A stretch of 64,000 nt of DNA from Cycas panzhihuaensis (lineage: Eukaryota > Cycadophyta). Each line of letters begins with the position of its first letter. Position 1 is the first letter of the stretch. This document shows positions 1-9,870 of the stretch, piece after piece. Made by a program: the position numbers and the translations under genes. Under the pieces are notes generated by a model. That model worked only from the letters and a program-made list of their open reading frames with translations. It searched no databases and was not told the origin of the DNA. The stretch is taken from the NCBI GenBank assembly GCA_023213395.1, contig CM041465.1:249495741-249559740 (forward strand). The letters are read 5' to 3'.

Positions 1-136
1 TCATGGCTTTTATGGACCATAGTATAATAAATACATTTCTATGGATAGTGTTGTGATTATGCGGCTGACATATTGAATATCCCTAGGAATACTACACGGT
101 AGTAGCCTTTCTATTAGAATAATGTTTATTCTATGA

Positions 137-372
137 TAAGTCTAGTCGGTTTATCAACACAAGGAAGTTGAGTCGAGGCATTGATAAGAAGTCTGGTCAA
201 TTTGTCGACACAAGGAAGTTGAGTCAGGATGTCGATAAGAAGTCCAGTTGATTTGTTGGCACAAGGGAGTTGAGTCAGGATGTTGATAAGAAGTCTGGTT
301 AGTTTGTCGACACAAGGAAATTGAGTTGGGATGTCTATAATAAGTCTGATCAGTTTGTCGACAACATAAGAA
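137..372 (+). repeat. ~50-bp tandem repeat inside the LTR, about 4.5 units
   Basis: Units of about 50-51 bp begin with GATAAGAAGTCTGGTC and contain TTTGTCGACACAAGGAAGTTGAG-like sequence. They differ from each other by a few substitutions. The same array lies in the 3' LTR at about 5335-5520 with fewer units. Copy number differs between the LTRs, so units have been gained or lost since insertion. Confidence 0.85.
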
Positions 373-523
373 TGATCAGTGTCGACATGATAGGTGTCAA
401 CTTAATGTAAAGTTGTGTAGTACAAATAGCTTATGTCAATAAGCCTTTGTCGACAAACAGACTTAATTGTTTGCAAGTCAACCTAGACCTTACAAGCATA
501 TGACATATCTAACACGACTAAGG

Positions 524-691
524 CAGTTACAAAACAACCTATGATAACTAAAATTGATGTATAAGGCAGTTACAAAACAGCCTATGATAACTACAATTGA
601 TGTATAAGGCAATTACAAAACAACCTGTGATAATTGAAATTGATGTATAAGGTGGTTACAAAATTGTCTGTGATAACTGAAATTGATGCAT
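524..691 (+). repeat. ~43-bp tandem repeat inside the LTR, four units
   Basis: Four units start AAGGCAGTTACAAAACA and end TTGATGTAT-like. The same array occurs in the 3' LTR at about 5670-5840. It is a second repeat, unrelated to the 50-bp array upstream. Confidence 0.85.
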
Positions 692-795
692 GTACATTTC
701 CATTCTGTAATATTCTCTTTTAGTTCTATTGAGAGGTATCTCACGATACCAACCTGTTCCTAGGCAATAATATTCTGTAAATTAATTTTTTTAGA

Positions 796-807
796 TGGTA
801 TCATAGC
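796..807 (+). other. Primer-binding site of copia element 1
   Basis: TGGTATCATAGC matches the initiator-Met tRNA primer site TGGTATCAGAGC at 11 of 12 bases. It sits just inside the 5' LTR. This primer is usual for plant copia elements. Confidence 0.8.
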
Positions 808-1271
808 AAGAGTTCTGTAGGGGTTTTTGAGACCAGAAAACTCTAGTGAGTCCTCGTTTTTTCAAGTCTCGAAGAAGACAATAAAGAAGAGTGAAGACGT
901 GAAGTAAAAAGTGTATTCTAAATAGTACGATCGTGTACAAACAGTGTACGAAACCATGTGGAGCTGTATGGACTTAAAAAATCAAAGTACCCTTTTTTGC
1001 TGAAATTTTACTAGCAAGGCCATTTTGTGAAGTACATCATCTTATTCCAAAGATACAACTCAAAATCTCGTCATTTTGATGGTGTTTTAGCCGATTTTCA
1101 GCAATTCGCGAGTTTGAAGATATTTTTGAAGATTTTTCTCAAAATACTCGCTTAATGTAGGTAAAACCAGTCCATACAATAGTACTTCCATACAAAATTT
1201 TGTATAATTGTACAACTTGTTTGACATAAGACCAGAAAAACATTCTGAAAATATGTATCCTTTTTTCTGAG
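808..1271 (+). other. Untranslated leader of copia element 1
   Basis: About 460 bases lie between the PBS and the gag start. I see no coding sequence. It contains serine-codon-like GAAGA runs and AT-rich sequence of no clear function. Confidence 0.5.
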
Positions 1272-2135
1272 ATGGCCTCCTCTATTCTTGCCTTGGGTGA
1301 GCAAGATAAACTTACTGCAATAAATTACCATGTCTAGAAAATTAAAATTGAGTCTACTAAGAGCGAAAAATGCTTGGGATATAGCTACAAGGAAGGAGAA
1401 AAGGCTTGTTAATGATGTTGACCAACCCAGTTGGGATGACAGGAACAATTCAAGAGTAATAATTTTAAAATTGTCCATTTCAAACTTCTTATTAGTGTAT
1501 GCTAAAGGAATGAATTCTTTTGAAAAAATCTAGAAGGTATATGCTAACCTTTACAGTCAGAAAAATGAAGCTAGAATTGTAGCATTAAAAGAAGATTTGT
1601 ATAAACTCCACATGGGGGAGAAAGAGAGTGTTTCAGAGTTCATCCATAAGGCCACATCTATCAGAAATGATTTAGTCAATGCTGGACCAAACCCTCAAGA
1701 GCTGGAACTTGTACAAATGATTGTAAACAAGCTTCCGAAGTCATTTGACAATATGGTAAATTCCATAACTAATAATAACTAGACTACAACAATGATTCTT
1801 GAGACTTTAATAGGTCTTTTGCTCAAGCAGGAACAAAGAAACAAAAGATATGAAGAAGAGACAGAAATTGAAGAAGTTTTTTTGTCTAAACTTGGTCTTG
1901 GCACCAGAGGATGAGGACAACCTTGTTTCAAAGGTCATAGCCACATACCGACACCAAAAATCAACCTAGAGGAAGATGGCAAGACACGAGAGGTAGAGGA
2001 GGGTCATCTCCACTAAGAGACTCCAAAGTTTGTTTCAATTGTTGAAGACCAGGGCACTTTTCCAACAATTGTCGAGCCTTTAATGTGTGCTACCATTGTG
2101 GACAAGGAGGACACTATCCCTACCAGTGCTCTCAG
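1272..2135 (+). pseudogene. copia gag (broken) with two zinc knuckles
   Basis: Gag is the capsid and nucleocapsid precursor that packages element RNA. The ATG at 1272 opens MASSILALGEQDKLTAINYH, followed by a stop where the family has Trp (before KIKIE). From 1597 a copia gag core is readable: LYKLHMGEKESVSEFIHKA, then KLPKSFDNMVNSI. Two CCHC knuckles (C-x2-C-x4-H-x4-C) follow at about 2031-2128; the first has a stop inside it and the second is intact. At least one frameshift separates the start from the core. It is non-functional but clearly recognisable. Confidence 0.8.
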
Positions 2136-2261
2136 AGGTGAGCTGAAATCCATAGAGGGAAAAGACCTACAAGGAACTACAGCAAACAACAAAGCAACTT
2201 TGAAGAAGAAGAAGAGACAACCTTCATAACTGCACTTGCCGCCTCCACCAAAGATGAAGAT

Positions 2262-2605
2262 GTTTGGTACATTGACTTTGGAGCATCTAGCCACATGACA
2301 GGATGAAAAGAATGGTTTGAATCTCACAAAGCATACTCCCTCAATAAATCAATAGAATTAGTGAATAAATATTCCCTTAACATTCAAGGCATTGGAGTAA
2401 TACCAATCAAAATAAAAGGAAAAGTGTTAAAAATTGGTAATGTTTTTTTCATCCCAAGGCTGAAGAAAAATTTACTCTCTGTCTCCCAACTTGGGAAGAA
2501 AAAGTTGAGAACCATATTTGATGAAAATGGGTTTTGCCATATCTTGGACATGAAAAAAAGGGGGAATTGTAGTGGCAAGAGGCATATAAAGCAACGATCT
2601 TTATA
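2262..2605 (+). pseudogene. copia aspartic protease domain (broken)
   Basis: The domain cuts the Gag-Pol precursor. The active-site block reads WYIDFGASSHM, where the family has DSGASSHM. The catalytic Asp codon (2274-2276) is kept but Ser is replaced by Phe. The downstream GVIPIKIKGKVLKIGNVFFI and LKKNLLSVSQLGK are typical of the copia protease C-terminus. A stop follows HMTG at about 2304, and the frame is lost near 2606. Confidence 0.8.
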
Positions 2606-3540
2606 GACTGCTTTCTAATCCCATGACTTCAAAAGATGATGTAAAATCTTATGTAAATACTGATAATAACAAACTCTGGCATTTGGAGTATGGGCATATC
2701 TCATTTGATAGATTAGAATTATGCAAAATTTCTAATCTGGTTGATGGGCTTCCAGATATGTAATTTCACTCCTTTGTTTGCAAAAGTTGTCTATTGGATA
2801 AACAACACAAAATTCCGTTTCAAATAAGTATTTGGCATGCACAAAACAAATTAAAACTAGTGCATTCTGATCTCTGTGGGCCCATTGCCCCAAGCTCACT
2901 CAATGGAGCAAGATATTTTCTCACATTTATTTATAATTTCTCTAGAAAAGTCTGGGTATATTTTTTCTATAATAAATCAGAGACATTTGATAAATTCACA
3001 GAATTTAAAGCTAAAGTTGAGCTGGAAAGAGGCAATAAATTAAAATATATCAGGTCCGATGGTGGAGATGAATACACATCGAAAGAGTTTCAGTATTATT
3101 GCAGAACTCATGGAATACATCGACAAATAACCACTCCCTACACACCTTAATCAAATGGAATAGAGGAATGAATGAATAGAACCATCATGGAAATGGCTCG
3201 TAGTCTAATTCAGGACAGGTAGGTTCCAAAGGCATATCGAGCAGAAGTTGTTAATACAACAATTTATTTAATAAACAGAAGTCTAATTCAAGCCTTGAAC
3301 AAGGTAACTCCCGAAGAAGCATGGACGTAGTAATCTCAAAATTTTTTGTTGTTAATCTTTTGTTCACATTCTTGATAAGAAAAGGCCCAAGCTCAATTGC
3401 AAGAGCATAGAATGCATAATGATAGGCTATAGTAAGAATTCCAAAGCATATAGGTGCATAGACCCCAAAACAAATAAAGTCCATGTAAGCAGAGATGTCT
3501 TCAATGAACAAGATATTGTTGCAAGCCAATAAAACGTCAG
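2606..3540 (+). pseudogene. copia integrase (broken)
   Basis: Integrase joins the cDNA to the host chromosome. The zinc-binding part reads LWHLEYGHIS with a later VCKSC pair. The catalytic core keeps the first Asp (HSDLCGP, 2869-2871), the second Asp (RSDGGDEY, 3058-3060) and the Glu (GIEE, 3166-3168). Stops lie at 3148-3150 and 3169-3171, where the family has Gln and Arg. After about 3330 the C-terminal part shifts frame but is traceable to KRPKLNCKSIECIMIGY-like sequence. Confidence 0.8.
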
Positions 3541-3839
3541 GAAATTGAAGTATCCACTAAAGAATCCTCCACGGTTGTTCCTTCACCTAAGGACGTTTCA
3601 AGAATTACATCTAAGGACATAGAAATGGAAGAAGAATGTTCTAAAATGGCCCCTTCAGTCATCAAAGAAATGAATCTTGAAGAAGAAGAGGAAATCTGCA
3701 CAACTTCTAAAAAGATATCAAAATGGTACCTTAAGGCAATTGAAGAGGCAAAAGGCAATGTGTTTGATCATAGAACCAAATCCTAGAAACATCAAGCACT
3801 ATTTTACTTAATTGAATCTTAGTCATATAAGGAAGCAAG

Positions 3840-4530
3840 ACAACACGTTGAGTGGAAGTCAACAATGGATATAGAAATGGTAGCTATTTCCAAAAACAAA
3901 ACATGGGAATTAGTTGAACCACCTACTGATAAGTCGATTGTCAATTGCAAACGGGTATACAAGGTGAAAGAAAACTCTGATGGAAGAATAGAAAAATACA
4001 AAGCAAGATTTGCAACCAAAGGATACACCCAAACTGCAGGAATAGACTATGACAAAAGCCTCTCTCCAATAGCAAAGTTGAATACTGTAAGAATGGTTAT
4101 TGCCTTAGCAGCACAACAAAATTGGAAAATCTATCAACTTGACGTAAATAGTGCCTTTTTTAACGAAGACCTAGAAGAAGAAGTATACATGTAGGAATGG
4201 TCACAAACATCTTGTCTACAAGTTTAAAAAGGTTCTATACGGGCTAAAACAAGATCCCAGAGCCTGGTATGCTAAATTGGACAAATATTTCATACAAAAC
4301 CATTTTCAAAGATGTGAATTAGATCCTAGTTTATATGTAAAGATCAGCCAAGGATTGATCACTATAATTGTTGTGTATGTAAATGATATGATTCTTACAA
4401 GTAGCAATGCAGAGTCCATTACAGTCATAAAAACTCAATTAGAAAAGGGATATGAAATGACAAACTTAAGACTTTTGAGTTATTATCTTGGTATAGAAGT
4501 AAAATAAAAAGAGGACTCAATCACCATATC
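3840..4530 (+). pseudogene. copia reverse transcriptase (broken)
   Basis: The RT start is readable as TMDIEMVAISKNKTWELVEPP, then KARFATKGYTQTAGIDYDKS and YQLDVNSAFFNEDLEEEVYM. A stop and a frameshift follow at about 4192. The active site at about 4376-4387 reads YVND where YVDD is expected, so one metal-binding Asp is lost. The fingers-palm order matches copia RT. Confidence 0.85.
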
Positions 4531-4552
4531 GCAAAATAAGTATACTAGGAAT

Positions 4553-5294
4553 TTGCTAAAGAAATTCAAGATGAAAGACTACAACAGCTGTGCAACGCCA
4601 ATGGAAACAGGGTGTAACCTAACTCATGACACAGAAGGAACTCCAGTCAATGCAATTTTGTATAGACAACTAGTTGGTAGTCTAATTTATCTTGCTATCA
4701 CTAGACCTGATATCTCATATTCTATAAGTGTAATTTCTAGATACATGCAGGATCTTAAAATATTACATTGGAGAGTAGTAAAAAGACACCTCAGATCTGG
4801 AACTTACATATACAAAAAATGATGGAGAAAAACTAATTGGATACAATGATTCTGATTGGACTATAGACAAAGAAAACAGGAAATCAACAACTGGATATTG
4901 TTTTATTCTTAGCTTAGCAACAATGTCCTGGAGCAATAAAAAGCAACCAATTGTTGCATTATCATCTACAAAGACAGAATACAAATCAATAGTAAGTGCA
5001 TCCTATGAAGTAGTATGGCTAAGACAATTGTTGACAGATCTAAATCAAAAGCAGAATGGCCCAACAACTCTTTATTGTGATAATCAAAGCACAATAAATT
5101 TGACAAAGAATCCAGTCTTTCATGCCAGTACCAAACACATTGAAGTGCATCATCATTTCATATGAGAAAAAGTTCAAAACAAAAAAATAGAGTTGATGCA
5201 TTGTACAACAAATGAACAAGTTGCAAATATCTTGACTAAACCTCTCAGCAAAGATAAATTTCAATTTCTTAGAGATAAGTTTAGTTTAAAGTAG
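4553..5294 (+). pseudogene. copia RT thumb and RNase H (broken)
   Basis: The connection reads LYRQLVGSLIYLAITRPDISY. RNase H follows, with SWSNKKQPIVALSSTKTEYK, the Glu-bearing ASYEVVWLRQLL, the YCDNQSTINL acidic motif and HIEVHHHFI. Two frameshifts lie between about 4800 and 4920, and the stop at 5163-5165 replaces Arg. The final EQVANILTKPLSKDKF is the usual copia pol end, just before the 3' LTR. Confidence 0.85.
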
Positions 5295-5302
5295 ATAAAA
5301 CA

Positions 5303-5312
5303 TTAAGAGATG
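5303..5312 (+). other. Polypurine tract of copia element 1
   Basis: AAGAGATGG lies directly before the TGTTAG start of the 3' LTR, where plus-strand DNA synthesis is primed. It is degraded by a T. Confidence 0.6.
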
Positions 5313-5945
5313 GTGTTAGAATAATGTTTTATCTATGATAAGTCTGGTTGGTTTGTCAACACAAGGAAGTTGAGTTGAGTTGTCGATAAGAAGTCTGGTC
5401 AGTTTGTTAACACAAGAAAGTTGAGTTGGGATGTCGATAAGAAGTCTGGTCAATTTGTCAACACAAGGAAATTGAGTTGGGATGTCGATAAGAAGTCTGG
5501 TCAATTTGTCGACAACATAAGAATGATCACTCTCGACATATAGGTGTCAACTTAATGTAAAGTCGTGTAGTGCAAATAGCTTATGTCAATAAGCCTTCAT
5601 CAACTAGTAGACTTAATTGTTTGCAAGTCGACCTAGACCTTACAGGCATATGACATATCTAACACGATTAAGGCAGTTACAAAATAACCTGTGACAATTC
5701 AAATTAATGTATAAGGCAGTTACAAAACAACGTGTGATAAACTGAAATTGATGCATAAGGCAATTACAAAATAGCTTGTGATAACTGAAATTGATGCATA
5801 AGGTGGTTACAAAACAGCATGTGATAACTAAAATTGATGTATGTACATTTCCATTCTGTAATATTTTCTTTTAGTTCTATTGAGAGGTATGTCACGATAC
5901 CAACCTGTTCCTAGGCAACAATATTCTGTGGATCAATTTTTTTCA
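5313..5945 (+). repeat. 3' LTR of copia element 1
   Basis: Starts TGTTAGAATA and ends in a T-run followed by CA. It matches 112-793 but is about 50 bp shorter because of fewer repeat units. On the minus strand the array (5504-5316) happens to be open and encodes a repeated 17-residue unit like TRLLIDIPTQLPCVDKL. That is a by-product of a 51-bp unit, not a gene. Confidence 0.88.
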
Positions 5946-6294
5946 CATTTTCGACATAGGGGCTTCAAGGGGACAAAGAGCGAGTCAACAAAGCTCAAGA
6001 AGATCAAGAGGACACTATACAACCAAAATATCGTAGGTGACCTCAACAACAAGTGAAGTCGACAACTACTGAAATTTTTGAAACTAACCAATAACCAACC
6101 ACAAGGTGGAAATTGTTGCATATTCAACCCTTTTAAGTCAAACAATCAATACGTATCTCATTTGCAATTAAACAACTAGTCTACCTGAAGATAAAGCAAA
6201 CAATTTAGACTAGCATTTGCAAGATCTAAGAATTTTGTTTCATCCATCCATGAACCTGGCACCTACTACTATTTCCATTTTTTCATATCATATC
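5946..6294. other. Unassigned spacer
   Basis: Genomic DNA between copia element 1 and the family B LTR. I see no gene or repeat in it. Confidence 0.5.
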
Positions 6295-6692
6295 TGTTAG
6301 ATTCCAACATGGAAAGCATTCAACACCAAAGACAATCAACACAATCAATGAACAAAGCAAAGCTTGTATTAATCCAATATAAGCAAGATTACATTAAAAC
6401 ACTCATGCATCATAGACTCAACATAAGTCTAAATGATGACCTGATTACATACCCTACCTCAACTACCTTTATATACAACATAGGTGGTAGAACATACAAG
6501 AGATGAGACGCATGTGGGACAAATACCTCTAACCTAGCCAATGACATTTTACCAACTAATTAACTAATGACCTTCTAACTTTCCACACAATATTATTATA
6601 AGGTATGACCTCTAGACCTTAATACTTAGGACTATGACTATTGACTCTAAGACACACTTAGACACATATACATTAAATATTATATTCTAACA
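6295..6692 (-). repeat. 3' LTR of family B copy 1
   Basis: On the plus strand it begins TGTTAGATTCCAACATGG and ends ATATTCTAACA, so it has TG...CA ends on both strands. It is 398 bp and matches the LTRs at 44817-45176 and 49443-49835. A TATA-like stretch lies at 6469-6476. The CACGTG box present in copy 2 is mutated here (GCATGTGG, about 6510). Confidence 0.85.
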
Positions 6693-6705
6693 TCACCCCT
6701 TAATG
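6693..6705 (-). other. Polypurine tract of family B copy 1
   Basis: On the minus strand this reads CATTAAGGGGTGA immediately before the LTR. Copy 2 has the near-identical CATTAAGGGGAGG in the same place. Confidence 0.65.
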
Positions 6706-6896
6706 TTTAATGTCATGACCATAAGTATATTGATTACCAAGAACATTATGACACCTACTTCTAAGGACTAACTGACATAAGACTTTGACTTGAATAATTG
6801 TTTGAATTTCCAATGCCTGAGTCTTGGAATTTATCTAAAGATAATGTCATAAGCTTTGTCTTCAACCGAAATGCTGTAAAATCTGTATGATGTGTG

Positions 6897-8297
6897 TTAT
6901 GTCGCCTCTTGTTTCTTGTCTGATGATTCTTCTTGTGTATTCAGGTGTAGGTGTGGTTTTCCTGGATCAAATATGATTACATGTGATTTCAACTCCATGA
7001 AGAGAGTAGACTCCTTCTTGTTTGTCTCCAAGTCTGCCAGGATGATTAACTTCTCAAGCCAATGATCACTTCCTTGAAAGGAAAGGAGCAACAGTGATCC
7101 CTTTCCTAACTTCACCTGTTCAGATACATGTCTAGAACTAACAAGATGCTTTGTTCTCTCCATATTATCCAAAAAATTCTTTGTACCAAATATGATGAGA
7201 ATTTCCATAATGACTAGATGCACATATTTCCTTATTATGGCTACACAAAGATGGAACCTCACTTTAACATGATTTAATCTCATGGTTAAGTAGCCTACCC
7301 AAAACAAACAGTGATCTTGATGAACAAGATTTTGATCAAATGAAATTCCAATTATGTTTTGTCTTATTTTGCATGAATCTTCTGTGGTCATTGCAGGGTA
7401 TGCAAACATTATTTGGATTCTTTTGAAAATAAGAATTGAAAATGCCACCGAATTGAATGTGATCATAGAGAGTCTCATGTATGTGCAAATTACTGTATGT
7501 CCTGACATCATTTGAACCCTCGCAACAAATTTGTCATCACAAATTAAGGTAATATTGCCCATATCTTCTGTTAAGGCACCTGTGTCTCCATGAAGTATTA
7601 CCTGTAAAGGTTGGCGTTCAGATTCTTCAATCTCCACTCTTCTAGAAATTCCCAATGTAGGCTTTCCTGTCAACTTGGTGAGGCTCAAGACATTTGGTGA
7701 ATTCAAATCTTCATTATCTTCATCAAATTTCGAGCAAAGATCATCAAACTCTTTTCCAGAGATAGGTTTATGCAACCTTTCATTCACTTTATGAATATCA
7801 GTTGAGTCAATGTGCGGACTAATCTTACTAGAATCAGGCTGATTTTTCGGTTTCCTCTTCAGATTCTTCTTTTGGTTCTTTGTCCTCCTAATATTCTTCT
7901 ACATTTCTTCAGGACCCTTTTCATTTACTTCTACTAACAGATTCTAGGCCTTTTCAGCTGAGTCAATATTTTGAAGTGTTTGGATAAGAAAATGGTATGA
8001 AGGATGAAGGTTTTCCTTGTTGAAAGTTCTAACCATTACATCAATGGCTACTATGTTTTTCTTCTTGAAGGCTACCTCCCCTTCTTCATTAATTGAAACA
8101 ATTCCAAGAACAATTTTCCATAATCCTTTAATCCTAAAAACGTCTTCTATTTTAATTTTCCAAAATCGAAACTTAATTCCAACATATTTTGGCAAAACTA
8201 TGTTGGTGCCTGTTACCCAAAAATCTTTTTTCTCTGCTGCAAAGGTAATGACTTCACTTAGCTCCATATTGTATGGTTGAATTGAGCAAGAGAACAT
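6897..8297 (-). pseudogene. Family B reading frame, copy 1 (gag-like N-terminus, unknown C-terminus)
   Basis: From ATG 8297-8295 one frame of 467 codons runs to 6897 with no frameshift. Two TAG stops interrupt it, at 7946-7944 (codon 118) and 7901-7899; copy 2 has Gln (LQKA) at the second. Residues 30-117 resemble the N-terminus of copia gag: FRFWKIKIEDVFRIKGLWKI, then a helical stretch ending LQNIDSAEKA. A basic segment follows (KNQKKNLKRKPK), like an RNA- or nucleus-targeting patch. The remaining ~300 residues (for example GNITLICDDKFVARVQMMSG and FGTKNFLDNMERTKHLV) match no family I know; there is no CCHC knuckle and no protease, integrase or RT motif. Copy 2 (46778-45423) aligns along its length. 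Weak hydrophobic stretches are present but contain charges. Confidence 0.65.
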
Positions 8298-8989
8298 TAC
8301 CCAAATTTTATGACTTCATAGCCATGATGAGTCAAATATCACATATACTTTTCCCTATTGTCAATTAATGAATCTCTAACCCAAAACTTGCAATTACATG
8401 CCCATTCACCACATATATAAACTCCTCGCATTACCCTTGAGATGTTACTTCATCACCAAAAATAAAGTCACATCCATTAACTTACCAAAGGTAATTTTGA
8501 TCTTTAATCTAAAAATAAATAGGTATAAGGAGTAAGTTGATATATCAAAACTTAAGAACTCAAAATATTTCAATATGTTAATTCCCTATATCCATGTCCA
8601 GGACTCGAACACCCTTATTTAATTTAATTTAATTTCAAATTTATCTCCTTAAAATAATCAAACTCATTTTGGGTCCGCCAAGCTAACCAAGACTTACGAG
8701 TTTGACTTAGATTCTTCTCCTGTAGTTCAACACGATCGACACTTAACATTCACCACAGCTCCTTTTTATTTTCGCCTGCTGACCACGATCTTTGTGTGCC
8801 TAGGCAAGACCTCCCTCTGCAACTGTTGCCTCTCCTTCAGGGATTTCTCTACGGGCTCCTTTGTTGGGGCACAACGATTAGATCAACAGAACAAAATCGA
8901 GGACGAGCGACTTCAAACCCACAGTCTCCACTTTTATGCATGGAGATCACGCCTACTCCTCATGACCTATAGCTGCCATCACTATCGTC
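8298..8989. other. Non-coding family B DNA, then junction region
   Basis: To about 8645 this matches copy 2 downstream of its frame. Beyond that the two copies part. The stretch 8690-8989 is more GC-rich and leads into the carboxylesterase fragment; a short open frame (8794-9030, +) there has no recognisable domain. Confidence 0.5.
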
Positions 8990-9372
8990 GTGCCTCAGTC
9001 TCCTTTGATGAGCTTAGGCGAGAACCCTGAGTGGAAGCACATCCACTTGCCAGGGAGAGGAGTTTCATGTGCATCTGCAACACCTTCCGAAAGAGTTATG
9101 AACGTTCCTCCTTTCTTCAGAATATATAGAGTAGAATGCTTGATGGGCAACGAAACGGTTCCCATCTCAAGCAATGGATCTGTGGCGTCAAGGGACATGA
9201 CGTTGGATGCCGACACAGGCGTTTTCGTTCGGTTCTATCTTCCTCGCATTAAAAACTCTAGAATTAGGGTTCCACTAGTGTTATACATTCATGGACGGAG
9301 CTTTCGTATCGAATCAGCGGCATCCCCAACATACCATAACTATCTAAACAAAATGACGAAAGAGGCGAGGTC
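8990..9372 (+). pseudogene. Plant carboxylesterase (CXE, alpha/beta hydrolase) N-terminal fragment
   Basis: The translation includes FFRIYRVECLMGNETVPISS, then GSVASRDMTLDADTGVFVRF, then VLYIHGRSFRIESAASPTYH. This is the N-terminal third of a plant CXE/GID1-like esterase, where the oxyanion-hole motif is HGGGF; here it has decayed to HGRSF. The match ends near KMTKEARSS (about 9372). The rest of the open frame, to 9562, is antisense of gypsy RNase H and not esterase. The Ser-Asp-His part of the enzyme is absent. The fragment lies opposite to family B and to the gypsy element. It may have been captured by family B or be a host pseudogene hit by insertions. Confidence 0.75.
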
Positions 9373-9870
9373 ATCAAGAGCGGTTGCAGATTGCATTGTT
9401 GGCCCTCAACGATCAGCACTTGGCATCGAGAGGTGGTCAACAAAAATATGGGCTTTTCCTGGTTTCACTATAATTCGAAAGGTAAACTCTTGGAATAACA
9501 TCAACCAACGACTAATTCACCTTCTCAATAATGGTTTATTTACCAGGTACATAAGTGTCTGATGATCCACGTAAAATATGAAGGGGTTTGCTAGTAAATA
9601 ATGGTGAAATTTTGCAAGGCGTACACCATTCCAAGTCCTTCCCTTTTCATTGTTGTATAATTTTGCTCTGCTTTGGTTAGTTTGCGACCAGCAAAGTATA
9701 TAAGTCTATCCACATTGTTATCCCCTGGTTGTGCTAGAACACCCCCGATTGCGTACTGGGAGGCATCTATGTGCACATGGAATATTTTATTCCAATCGAG
9801 AAAATGTTACATAGGAGTTGACGCTATGGCGTGTTTTAAGGTTTCAAATGCTTTCTGTTGATCTGGCCCC
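9373..9870 (-). pseudogene. gypsy RNase H (broken, 3'-truncated)
   Basis: Minus-strand reading gives HIDASQYAIGGVLAQPGDNN (first Asp), RKLTKAEQNYTTMKREGLGM (Glu) and, in a shifted frame, FHHYLLANPFIFYVDHQTL (Asp), then VKPGKAHIFVDHLSMPSADR. These are the standard blocks of gypsy RNase H. A frameshift lies near 9600. The sequence ends against the esterase fragment. Confidence 0.8.

Larger units (their letters stand above)
112..793 (+). repeat. 5' LTR of copia element 1
   Basis: This LTR matches 5313-5945 over its whole length. The right copy starts TGTTAGAATA and this one starts TATTAGAATA, so the terminal TG has mutated. The end is set by a T-run aligned with the right copy and by the PBS starting at 796. 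It holds two blocks of tandem repeats, annotated separately. Confidence 0.85.
112..5945 (+). mobile_element. Ty1/copia LTR retrotransposon, decayed, both LTRs present
   Basis: The element has two related LTRs, a primer-binding site just inside the left one, and gag, protease, integrase, reverse transcriptase and RNase H remnants in that order. Integrase before RT is the defining order of Ty1/copia. Stops and frameshifts break all the coding domains, so it cannot make a working polyprotein. The target duplication is not clear: CCTTT (106-110) and CATTT (5946-5950) are only similar. The LTRs have diverged by substitutions and indels, so this is an old insertion. Confidence 0.9.
6295..8690 (-). 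mobile_element. Family B LTR element, copy 1, 5'-truncated
   Basis: This is the 3' part of a minus-strand LTR element whose second copy is complete at 44817-49835. It holds the 3' LTR, a PPT, and the family reading frame (8297-6897). Similarity to copy 2 continues past the frame to about 8645 (about 47095 in copy 2), then stops. The 5' LTR and PBS are missing; a carboxylesterase fragment and a gypsy element follow instead. No protease, integrase or RT is seen. Confidence 0.75.

Noticed and set aside
112-793. Spaced repeats that might suggest a CRISPR array
   Set aside because: Units are directly abutting, diverged and without unique spacers; it is an LTR in a plant genome.
5316-5504. A small protein with 17-residue repeats on the minus strand
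   Set aside because: It lies wholly within the LTR tandem array and exists only because the unit is 51 bp.
8017-8280. An 87-codon plus-strand frame, with a parallel at 46498-46761
   Set aside because: Both are antisense shadows of the family B reading frame, which has the gag-like motif.
9373-9562. C-terminal part of the carboxylesterase open frame
   Set aside because: The opposite strand encodes gypsy RNase H here, so the plus-strand peptide is a chance continuation.
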